Below are positions 11,109 to 20,379 of a stretch of 64,000 nt of DNA, one piece after another. Below the pieces are notes generated by a model. That model was given only the letters and a program-made list of their open reading frames with translations. It was not told the origin of the DNA and did not search any database. Source of the DNA: Dendrolimus kikuchii (Eukaryota; Arthropoda; Insecta; Lepidoptera; Lasiocampidae); NCBI GenBank assembly GCA_019925095.2, contig CM034392.1:5592887-5656886 (forward strand), written 5' to 3'. Position numbers and translations under genes: made by a program. Every line of letters begins with the position of its first letter. Positions within the stretch are counted from its first letter, which is position 1.

Positions 11109-11148
11109 AGCCATTACGCTACCACGAAGTCGTGGTAGCGTAATGGCT
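11109..11148. repeat. Perfect 19-bp palindrome at SINE 5' end
   Basis: AGCCATTACGCTACCACGA is followed by two bases and then its exact reverse complement, which is the first 19 bases (A-box region) of the family B SINE. The SINE head is thus present twice, head to head. See findings. Confidence 0.9.
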
Positions 11149-11427
11149 AGTGCACACGTCCCAAACTCAAAGGGCGTGGGTTCGATCCTGGCCGGAACGC
11201 ATGCACCACTTAGGCAGTTTTCTGACCTAATGTGCTTATTGTTACAATTACCACGTGCTAATAACGGTGAAGGAAAACATCGTGATGCAACCTGCACATC
11301 GAGATAACCGATGTGTCAAACCTGCCAAGCCGCCTTGGACAAGCGTGGTGGGTATACTGTCCGTTCCCCTCTCTATAGTGGGAGGCCCGAGCCCAGCAGT
11401 GGGACATTTATGGGCTGTTATTACATA
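11130..11427 (+). mobile_element. tRNA-derived SINE family B, full-length copy
   Basis: The head resembles a tRNA gene: TGGTAGCGTAATGGCTAGTG fits a pol III A box, and GGTTCGATCC is a consensus B box about 35 bp later. The tRNA-unrelated body runs through GTTACAATTACCACGTGCTA and GAGATAACCGATGTGTCAAA to GCCCAGCAGTGGGACATTTA and TGGGCTGTTATTA. This is the most complete of at least six copies or fragments (3055, 6369, 6925, 8099, 29269). Confidence 0.9.
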
Positions 11428-11429
11428 TA

Positions 11430-12410
11430 TTACAGAGAAGAATTATCTATCAGTTCTCTGAAGTTACACTTCTACTGCGTGTGAACTGCACACACACAAT
11501 TTTTGTTGTTTCACATTCGTCTTTTCTGACATACGCCCCTGTCACACCACAAATCATCATGACAACCATCACACAATCTTTCCACCTCTTTTTTATCTAC
11601 CTGTTTTAAAGAAATATATAAACTTTTAATATTAAAGAATAATTAATAATATAAGTAGCTATGTGAAAAAATACCTGTTTCAACCATGGCGACCGATGTG
11701 GAGATCTCAACATGATAACTAATTTGAACACAGCGTTTATTTCTAAAGTACAGTCTATTGTAAGATATTAAACGAAAATATCGACACTCAAAATCAACAA
11801 TTAAACAAAAATGTTACACAAAAACTTCGACGATCAAGCAGTTCGCACAATTTCACGCACTACTCCTTCTAAAAATAGTAATATTTATTATGGTATGTGA
11901 ATAATTTGCAATTCGAATATTTCTCGATAACTGGAAAATTAAAATTTGATTATTTTTATTTTTGTAATTTAATTAAATTGCAAACACACTAAAACATTTT
12001 CAGCAAACCCTATAAATAATTGCCTCATTATTTCCCTCCTCTAAAGTCATTAATATTTGTTGCGGTATGTAATTTATTTGTAATAACATCACATGTCATG
12101 TAGATATATGAATGATGTTCAAATTAATAATTTACAATCCCTTAATTTTTTTAAACATTTTTTCACAAAAGCATTCGCATTGTGCATGTAGAGCTGTAGG
12201 TAATTTTAATTACCACTTGTATCAAAAGTATGTAAATATTTTCTTTTTTTAAGACGTCTGTAATAACTACTCGTTTTTAGTTTTCGAAATTAGAAAATCT
12301 CCAAAACTTACTAATTTAATTACTAACCCTCAAATAATTCCACTAATAAATTTAAAAGAATAAAGAACATATCACAATATTACGTGCTGCGTGTAACTCA
12401 TTTCCATTTT
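11430..12410. other. No gene recognised; weak internal repeats
   Basis: AT-rich. Short related phrases such as GGTATGTGAATAATTTGCAA (11890), GGTATGTAATTTATTTGTAA (12065) and a similar one at 13340 recur, suggesting an old repeat. 11510-11600 is similar to 2640-2925. Confidence 0.35.
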
Positions 12411-12411
12411 T

Positions 12412-12630
12412 CTTAATAATCGGCAGACAAACGCACATATGGTATATCCCTAAATTAAGCAAGTTACGCGTGTTTTATAGGTATACCACGGACTATGCCG
12501 GGGCCGCTCTCGGACACCCAGACACGTAAATAACAAAGAAAATTCGTTTTCCGAAATTTTACCCAGAGTCTCTGCGTTGCAGCTAGATAGGCCTGCAAAG
12601 GCTTAACCCGCGCAACCACAGAGGCCATCT
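12412..12630 (-). mobile_element. tRNA-derived SINE family C
   Basis: Reverse complement of the copy at 55225: CGGCAGACAAACGCACATAT, AAATTAAGCAAGTTACGC, GGGGCCGCTCTCGGACACCC, then the tRNA-like head (GCCTTTGCAGGCC...GGCCTCTGTGGTTGCGCGGG on the minus strand). The B box is degraded here. Confidence 0.8.
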
Positions 12631-12815
12631 TAACCCACTAAATAACTAGGGATATTATATAAATTATGTTGATTTATAAAGTCCATTCTAATTACGATTG
12701 CTTTAAAAGTAATTTAACAATCCCACTAACAAAGGATTACTTTACCAATTACTTTCCAAAATGGAAAAAAATAGTATTATATTTACAGGGTTATAATATT
12801 TATTTACAAAAATAT

Positions 12816-12932
12816 TGTTATTGTTACCTCGGCCAACGGATCAGTATGGCGATCCAGCGAGGAAACGTAGCCAGCCTTCTTGGCACCTTACCCATAGAAG
12901 ACGGTGATCTAGGCTCAGTATTCTACTTATAG
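12816..12932 (+). mobile_element. Retrotransposon pol C-terminal fragment (family P)
   Basis: Plus strand encodes QRISMAIQRGNVASLLGTLP then IEDGDLGSVFYL and a stop. The same ending is encoded at 32494-32600 (minus): QRLSVPTERGNAASLLGTFP, and in part at 17879-17945 (minus). It is a short, 5'-truncated retroelement relic. Confidence 0.65.
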
Positions 12933-12939
12933 TCTTGAG

Positions 12940-13790
12940 GGACTATGAGTAGAATACAATACAAATAAGTTAAGTTTTCTTGCACTGTATTCGATTATAT
13001 GTAATTCAATATACGCTTAATTTGTGTGCTGTTTGTTGGTGTACTTTAAATATTGTTTAATATAATTTTGCTTAAATTGCGGAATACTCTTCACTATATT
13101 TTATCACTAACCCATATACGATTATTCCACCAAAATTATCGCCATATTATTACTTAACCAAAAGTCCCGCAAAAACAATAACAGTATTTATATTTTATCA
13201 GGTTAATTGCGTTTATTTGGCCTAACCTAATTGCGAATACTTCAAACTAATTCAACGACCTACACATACAAACAGACGATTGTTTCACCAATTATCCTTT
13301 CCGTAAAAACAATCACAATCACAGTATTTAGTTAGCTATATATGTAATTTATTTGCAATTACACCGCTTATCGACATTAAGTGAAACTAAAACAAAGTTC
13401 TTTCTTTGTAATCAAAATGCAAATGTTGCGGAGTGCGTGGGCGTTATCCGGCGACCCACATCTGCACAAGGCCGCGGCCCCCACGACATTTTGGATCACG
13501 AATTCTTTTTCACAAGACGCGAATTACACTAACAACGTCTGAATAATTGAAATTGTTAGGTAATTACGGTGACTTGGCAAATAACGGGTGGCCTAAACGT
13601 TGACGCAATGGATTTTCTTGCGATATTTATGGAGAAATGTTAATTTATGTTGCCTACTTTTTTTTGCTAAAGAGTTGTCGTAGTCCCATGTTTATCAAGT
13701 ATCAACGACATTTGTAATACATTAGCTAAGCGACGGGGTATTAACCCGCATTTCCTGGAGCTCCCACGCTCAACTACGCCACGGTTGTCT
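12940..13790. other. No gene recognised
   Basis: AT-rich with a small GC-richer patch at 13430-13500. Nothing coding supported. Confidence 0.35.
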
Positions 13791-13794
13791 AGAA

Positions 13795-13998
13795 CATTTA
13801 TTCCGCGTACAACAATGATCTGGAGGGAGTTTCCCTTTGCGCTTTGACGTAGGGTTCTTTAAGAAGGGCGTTATAACATTTCGTAGAGGTCGACAAAGCG
13901 TTAGCGACACCCCAGGTGATGCAAACGTCCATAGGCGTCGGAAACCACTTGCCATCAGATGAGCCGTCTGCCTGTTTGCCTGTTTCAAGCAATAAAAA
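13795..13998 (+). mobile_element. Retroposon with family-A-like 3' tail
   Basis: The 3' part reads CCATAGGCGTCGGAAACCAC, CATCAGATGAGCCGTCTGCC, then CAAGCAATAAAAAAA, which resembles the end of family A, but the upstream body (TCTGGAGGGAGTTTCCC, GTAGAGGTCGACAAAGCG) is different. Likely a related element family sharing the 3' tail recognised by the same partner LINE. Confidence 0.65.
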
Positions 13999-13999
13999 A

Positions 14000-14650
14000 A
14001 AGCTAAACGAAAATTTTTTAAGCCATTATTTGTATGGATTTCAGGTTCCTATTTGTAGTTTCTCCAGTTCGCAATAAGAAACTCTTATAAAGTCACCAGG
14101 TCGGTTCGAGTGTTATCTGGACTTCTGTTAGAATATAAGGTAAAGTATTGTTGTTTGGTACCCAATCCAACCAATAAATTATTTATATTATTGTATGGCT
14201 ACAAAATAAAAACAATATTAATGTTTTGATTAAAATAATAGGCTGCCAATCATTGTACCGAGTTCCCAACCGTAGTATAGTGCCCTCTAAATATATATAT
14301 ATTAAATACAAGAATACGTATTCTATATGCTGCTACACAATGACGTAGTGTACGTAGTTATACATGTATCTTAGGTATGAATATATAACTTTTAGTAAAT
14401 TGCTTTTTTTAGTCACATGTTACATAATTTGAAACTTTGCAATACAAATATTTCCTTAGTATTTTTTAAGTAAAATGTCCCCCACAGAGACAAGAGAAGA
14501 AGCGTTGTAGCATATTTTCTTTAATCGACGTGCTACGATGCTACGCCCATACGTAGACACCGACTACGCTGTGTAGTCAGTAGACGTATAATTTTTACAT
14601 TTACATTACACTAATTCAAAGCTTTTGGTTGTCATAACTGATTTATACAT
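14000..14650. other. No gene recognised
   Basis: AT-rich. Around 14520-14590 short TACG-rich repeats (GCTACGATGCTACGCCC, ACGTAGACACCGACTACG) occur. Nothing coding. Confidence 0.35.
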
Positions 14651-14652
14651 TT

Positions 14653-14923
14653 AGGGCCTTACTTGTAATCGTTTCTTAAATGTAAAGAAACTGCTGAGCA
14701 ACTGATTAGTGAAAATCTTACCCATAAACTCCTCTTTAGTCGAATATTTTGAGTACAACCTACGTTAATCATTCAAATTTCGTTTATCTGTGCTCCTCTT
14801 AGGTAAACAACAGGTAATACACGTTTATAAGGAAAAAAAAGATATTGATTAGGGTATGATTCTGATTCTCTTACTTAAGAGATGGCTAATCGTTTCTTAA
14901 AGAGTTTATTATAAGTAAGGCCG
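14653..14923. mobile_element. MITE with imperfect terminal inverted repeats
   Basis: Left end GGGCCTTACTTGTAATCGTT and right end ATAAGTAAGGCC are inverted copies with some mismatches; AATCGTTTCTTAAA occurs near both ends. About 270 bp, no coding sequence. Target duplication not clear. Confidence 0.5.
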
Positions 14924-15102
14924 ATTATGTTTATTTTCATTTATATTATATTATATTAGTTTGGATCAGTTGAATGTTTATCTAGTGTAACCTGAAACTG
15001 GTCGTGAAATTAAGGTCAAAATTTATGTACTCATGGTGGTACATTTTGGATAACTGAGACCGTAATTAATGTGATACTTTACAGATGAATATGAACTCTT
15101 AC

Positions 15103-15744
15103 CTTGAAAGTCTTATATGAAGATACGACATACGATGCACCGTCTTCTAACTCCTCCAGCCTGAACTTGCGATCGCCGTCCATTCCGAAAATGAATCTTG
15201 CCCCTCGTGGCAGCTCCAGCCTCTCGGACAGGCGGTCGAGGAGTGCGTCCATGGATGCCAGATCTCTTCCAGGCTTAAAACGGAACTCAACACCGGGGTG
15301 GAAAGGATCGCCATTGCGGTAGAATGTCACCCGTCGAGCTTTCCAGAAGTTTAGGTTCGCGTATCGACTGGCAGGTTCAGCTTTAGATGGACGGCTAGTC
15401 GCTTCAGAGCCTTCGGAGATGTCGAGGTTTTGGGATGGCGAAGCGGGGCGGGAGGGGCGCCAGTCGCCCGGCTCCCTCTCCTCGTCGGACTGGTGGGGCT
15501 CGGGGTCCGGCGGCTGGGGCTCGGGGGCCGGCGCCGGGGTCGGCTCGGGCGCGGCCTGCCGGACACGCGAGTTTACATATAGGCGCGGCGTGGGGTGCGC
15601 GCGACGCGACATGTTTCTTGTGGTCCCGCCCGCAGACTGGTCACCGCGCGCCCCCCAACCACCTCCCACAGCCCAATCAACTGATAGCCTGTCTATAACC
15701 TGTGCTTCATTCATGAAATCTGACACCTTACGATCGCCACGTGC
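15103..15744 (-). CDS. Doublecortin-domain protein, DCX-domain exon (DCX-EMAP-like)
   Basis: The exon ends on the minus strand at a canonical donor, CTTTCAAG|GTAAGAGT. Its C-terminal half is a doublecortin domain: [20 protein letters not shown], then [33 protein letters not shown] and [14 protein letters not shown]. These hallmarks (xVxxYRNGD, GxRxIFxMDG, LEDGxSYVxSS) are those of microtubule-binding DCX modules. Upstream are a proline/acid-rich linker ([20 protein letters not shown]) and a basic N-terminal stretch. The sequence recalls the first DCX domain of arthropod DCX-EMAP proteins, which act in ciliated mechanosensory neurons; a DCLK-type protein is less likely. The upstream border is uncertain: I place it at TTACAAAAG|GCACG, phase 0, matching exon 1 at 19860, but an in-frame ATG (MSRRAHPTP) at 15612 is another possible start. 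Further exons lie to the left, not recognised here. Confidence 0.85.
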
Positions 15745-18700
15745 CTTTTGTAATAGTAAAGCAAGTAGTACTAATGCTAGGGTTTTTACTTGCATTCGTA
15801 GAATATTGACATTACTTGTATGGGGTTTACCTTTTCTAGCCAATAAGGAAAGGCAAATAGGATATAGAATGAGAGATCTAGGGTCCTAAAATGGCCGCTT
15901 TCGCAAATTCGTATTGGGAATATGACAAGTATTAAAATAAAGTGAAAGTATATGCTATGTTTTACACCTACCAGTACATTTAGACACGTGAATTTCCAAA
16001 AGCGGCCGCTTAAGGCTCCCAGGTCACGAGAACAAAAACGTATTTTTTGTAATTTGTGGACAATTCTTTAAGATTTTGACTTGACTTTGGAACAGGAATC
16101 CAAATCTCATCGAATTGAATTTACTTATATAATAAATATAATGCAGTCAATTTAGAATAAAAAGTTAACATATTAAAATGGGTATTAATATATTATATAT
16201 AATATACAAGTATACTATATAAGGACACTACGGCAGGCATTATGTTAATAATTAAATTACATTTATATCAGAGCTTATCATAAACTCTTTAAAGCGGTCT
16301 TGCTTTTGTACAAAAACATTATAAAGTATCCAGTAATTGGCGAAAATCATATTAAACAGAGTGTATTTTATTGTCTATGCTATAAACACTGTAAGCTGTT
16401 GGATATGTAACAAATAAATAAAATAAAATATGTGTTGGAACTAGTGTGATTTTGTATAATGTTAAAACTTACGTCATTAAGAATAGCAAACATCATATTT
16501 CACAATTGTACCAAAAGTCAAAACCAGCAATATTAAAAAAATTAAACAATAAAAACTTGCTAAAAAACCGTCCGCCCATGAGATGGTCTTCGTGATAAAG
16601 GTAACAAGTCGAAGCCCTTACAACTGATGACTAAGTAATCCCAGCCACGACTTGGGTTGCCATGTTATTTATTTTCCAAGAATGTTAAAATTATAAGAAA
16701 TATTTTTTGCCAAAAAGTTTCAAATATAAATAGCACGATTTATTTCATGGCTGGTATGACCTTAGCTCCTGATGGTATGGCAAACCTTCAGTATAGGCTG
16801 TTAGCTGTATGGACATGTTGATGGCATTCTCATGACCAAATTCGGTTAGATCAGCTGTTTCGGCAGCGGAAAACAATCGTGTTTGTGTTCTTTACTATTC
16901 AGATGCTTGGATAGTTGCTCCCTAGAACCTGAGAGTCTACAAAGACTTTTCGGCGCGCTGTCAGAGGGTTAATATATATGTAGACCAACAGAAAAAAAAA
17001 ATAGAAAAGGATGATATGGCAGAATACTAAATTAAATATCATAGGTTATGTTACATTAAATGTTCTTTATTGGATTTTATTTTGAATAATGAAACTCATG
17101 TTGATGATTATATACGTATATTTCTGTAAAAGTACTTGATTATGGTAAATATTTTTTTGTTAGAAAAATATCTTTAAACCTACTTTTTTATAATAAAGTA
17201 TTCATGTTTATTTATTCCGGCAAAGACGAGTCTATTAGAAAAAAATGACATTTTAATACATCTCAAAAAAAGTCAAGTATTTTATACTTGTTTATCGTAC
17301 TCAAAAGTGCAACAAATGGTACTTTCACAATCATTTATAAGCTATATAACCTGGACAATTTCTTTTTTAATATCATCTCTTACCGTCAGTAGACATGTTA
17401 AATCATTCATTTAATTCTTTACATAACTATTACTATCTGCCAATTAAGTTTACATTCAATAATTTATTTTTAAATGCGTTACAAATGTAAAAGTATTTGC
17501 GAATAATACACCTACGCTTGGCGTAATTGGTTCTCGGTGATTTTATTTCAAATATGGCAACTCAAGTCTTAAGTGACTAGCAAAATCGGAACCCCTAATA
17601 ACTACAAACAAATGATTCAACTGCCCTTGAGCTCGCTTATTCATACTTATCATTAAATAAGTACTTATTACTACCACTGATTGTTACAAAAGAGCAACAA
17701 ACTTTTACACGATGGTTAATCTTTAATGTGCTTAGTTTAAATTATTCAATAAATGTTGAATTATTTAAAAAATTATATGTGATCTAAACATAAGTGAAAA
17801 CTAAAATATCCTATAAATAAACCTAACTTAAAAATATATATACAATAGTAAAAAACTAAAATAAAGATAAAAATCTACATTAAAGCTCGTCCAGCCCCAC
17901 CAGACCACTGTCGCTGGGCATTGTACCTAGGAGGCTGGCAGCTGGAAATAGGTGCCAGTGTGTCGATGCAGGTTTAAATTAATAATAAAATTTAAGCAAT
18001 TCGTGGCACTCTATGCATAGTGAAGATTTCTGAATAGAAAACGGGCCTCCAATTCATCTAATCTAAAATACTCCTATAACTCAAAAAGTGCTCAACGGAT
18101 CTTGTTGAAATATAATAGAAGTGGAAGGTTGAGTTTAATTAAACGTTCTATACCGCAGGATAATTATGATATACTAGCGGCCCCAGCAGACGTTGTCCTG
18201 CCTTTAAAAAATAAAATTCTAGAACCCGATCCCAGAGCCACGTACCGGTTCTAATTGTGAATCTAAACCATCCGGGTACCCACTCAAACACACATAAACA
18301 AAATCAACAAAATCGCTCCAGGTGATTAGGAGGATTTCAGAACCCGATCTCAGCGCCACCTACCGGTTCTAATTGTGAATCTAAAAGAGTAATATAATTT
18401 TTTTAATTTTAAGTCATGACAAAATAAGATTAAAAATTTTGCCAAAAAATTTAAGTTTATGATTAACAAATAAAAAATAGGGGTTGATCGTAGAGGGGTG
18501 AAAATTTAGGTTTATGTGTATTTTTTAATGCTGTATCCTAAAAAAATAAAGATTAATCTAAGAATTAAAAAAAAAAATTTAGGGTTGGACTACCCTTAAC
18601 ATTTAGGGGGATGAAAAATAGATGTTGTCCGATTCTCAGACCTACCCAACATGCACACAAAATTTCATGAGAATCGGTCAAGCCGTTTTGGAGGAGTATG

Positions 18701-19898
18701 GTCACTAACATTGTGACACGAAAATTTTATATATTAGATAAAAGAAAGAAAGAAAGAAAATCATTTTATTTAGGACAAATTACATTAAACTAATTGTACA
18801 AAGTATTTAATTAAAAATCAACAAACTTGTCCTAAAGGGGGCATCAATCTCAGCACAATGCAGATCTGTTAAAACTAGCGCTGATTTTCCGCTGAGCCCT
18901 TCAGGCATCATCATGGCGAACAGTAATTACATCATTGCGAAGCAAAACGATATATATATAAGATAAATATAAAAGCAAAACTTGATAACTAAATAAAATC
19001 CATAATAAGTTCTGTAATAAATACAAACATTTAAAAAATCACGTCAAACCTTTTGCATCGTGTCTGAAGTGGCGTTGTGAGACTTAATGCTCTTTTAAAA
19101 AAAATCTTTAATTTTGTTCTAAATCCATTAAGATTCTGCTGATTTCTAATGGGCGGTGGAATATTATTCCAGCAGCTTGTCGCTGCATAACGAAAACTAC
19201 CTGGAAAACCGGCTGTTTCTAGCACTCAAAAGCGAGTTGTTTTGCACATGTCCTAGAACTGATCATTCTACGGCGATGTATTTAATGACTCCGAAGAGAA
19301 CACACGCCAAATGTAACTTACGACAATGAAACATTTTCATAATTCAATGCTTATTCAAATATGGAGTGACATGACCTCTTAATGGAATAATATTTATCAG
19401 AAGGAATGTAAAGAATATTTCTAATTGTAAAGATTAGTTCACCTACAAGGGCGTAAGCGAGGAACATTATTATATTATATAAATATTACTCTACTTTACT
19501 GACGTGTTAACTTTAATAGTGATGGTTGCAGTAGTTGAGGGTAGTAAGAAATAAAAATGTTATAGATACATAAAGAAACCTACATAGGTTATTACAGTCG
19601 TCAGCTTTAAATATAATTGATTAGTTAGTCTTCTTTTACATGACTTACACGTGATATAAATTGTACCTACATTATGGCAAAGTATTGTTGTAAGATGTAA
19701 GTTTAAAAATTATTATGGAATAAATAGTATATTATTGATTCCATTAATATTACTAGTTGCATGTTATATCAATCTTTATTATAAAGATGTCTAGTGTTGC
19801 AATAAAAATAATCTAGCCTTCACATATTATATGAATTCATATACTTCTTGATCACTTACCACAGCAGCAACAGCAGCCATCGGTTCTTCAGTAGTCAT
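15103..19898 (-). CDS. DCX-EMAP-like gene, 5' part (two exons, inferred join)
   Basis: Inferred gene model joining a 13-codon first exon (19860-19898) to the DCX-domain exon (15103-15744). Both junctions are phase 0 and on the same strand, and no other gene is recognisable between them. The intron of about 4.1 kb contains a Helitron and retrotransposon ends. The model continues off the DCX exon into an intron to the left; no second DCX or WD40 (EMAP) exon was recognised within 1-15 kb. The domain call is firm, the join is inference. Confidence 0.5.
15900..17875. other. Probable DCX-gene intron, no exon recognised
   Basis: AT-rich, with no supported coding. AATTTCCAAAAGCGGCCGCT at about 15992 and TAAAATGGCCGCTTTCGCAA at about 15888 are inverted relative to each other, perhaps arms of a small element. 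Confidence 0.3.
17879..17945 (-). mobile_element. Retrotransposon pol C-terminal fragment (family P)
   Basis: The minus strand encodes [20 protein letters not shown] and a stop, the same ending motif (AASLLGT) as fragments at 12816 and 32494. Only the last codons remain. Confidence 0.5.
18174..18738 (-). mobile_element. Helitron, non-autonomous
   Basis: On the minus strand it begins TCTAATATATAAAATTTTCG (preceded by A) and continues TGTCACAATGTTAGTGACC, the standard 5' end of lepidopteran Helitrons. It ends GACAACGTCTGCTGGGGCCGCTAG followed by T. Internally a sentence-like block (ACCGGTTCTAATTGTGAATC) occurs twice, at about 18243 and 18363. The 3' end matches the shorter Helitron at 57201-57395. 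Confidence 0.75.
18739..19240 (-). mobile_element. CR1/Jockey-type retrotransposon 3' end
   Basis: The minus strand at 19031-19225 encodes [20 protein letters not shown] followed by [16 protein letters not shown], the usual C-terminal tail of a non-LTR reverse-transcriptase polyprotein. The 3' untranslated part ends in a (TTTC)n run at 18741-18760. 5'-truncated, no RT core. Confidence 0.7.
19245..19855. other. Probable DCX-gene intron, nothing recognised
   Basis: AT-rich, no exon or repeat recognised. Confidence 0.3.
19860..19898 (-). CDS. Candidate first coding exon ([13 protein letters not shown])
   Basis: Minus strand: ATG, 13 codons in total, then a consensus donor GTG|GTAAGTG. The short acidic/alanine-rich N-terminus and the TATA-like box about 160 bp upstream make a convincing first exon. 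It is the best candidate for the start of the DCX-domain gene, since the phase (0) fits. It could belong to another gene whose remaining exons I did not recognise. Confidence 0.5.
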
Positions 19899-20052
19899 TT
19901 ACACCATCGAAAAAACACCTCAGTCCAACATACGTACACTTGTTGATACGAATATCAAATGCATATATGCCAAAAACTACGAGAGGAATTCGCGTGGCGC
20001 AATCGCTTTCCAGCAATAAGTCACAGCGACTATTTCCTTAAGTCCTCTAGCT

Positions 20053-20058
20053 TTTATA
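20053..20058 (-). promoter_or_regulatory. TATA-box-like element
   Basis: Minus strand TGTATAAAAGC, about 155 bp upstream of the ATG at 19898, leaving room for a start site near 20025 and a 5' leader of about 130 bp. A GC-richer block lies further upstream (20165-20280). Confidence 0.4.
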
Positions 20059-20164
20059 CACAAAGAATTTGACACAGTTTTTTTTAATGCTTGTAATTAT
20101 GAAAGATTGAGGGATGTAATGCAAATTAGGTACGAATATGTTTTTGTTGTAGATGTTGAATGTG

Positions 20165-20285
20165 AAGTCGACCGGTTATGTTTTGTGATGGGAATCGAGT
20201 GAGGGGTTGTGAAATGGGCGGGCGGATTGCGGGGTGCCCGCGGCCACCGCACCCGAGACACAGTATAGACGGTAATACAGTAGGC
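20165..20285. other. GC-rich patch upstream of candidate promoter
   Basis: GGGCGGGCGGATTGCGGGGT and GCCCGCGGCCACCGCACCCG stand out from the AT-rich surroundings. It may be promoter-associated. The open frame through it has no recognisable product. Confidence 0.3.
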
Positions 20286-20379
20286 CAGGTGGTAGTGGCT
20301 CAGTCAATAAAACTCAAAACAAGGGAGCATACATTTAGTATGCAAAATTGTAGAATTAATACATGTTGACGCTTAAGGA

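Noticed and set aside
11130..11200. tRNA gene
   Set aside because: A and B boxes are present, but no cloverleaf is kept and the same head occurs in dispersed copies: it is a SINE.
18739..19240. Intact retrotransposon with reverse transcriptase
   Set aside because: Only the C-terminal tail and 3' end are present; no RT catalytic motif found anywhere in the window.
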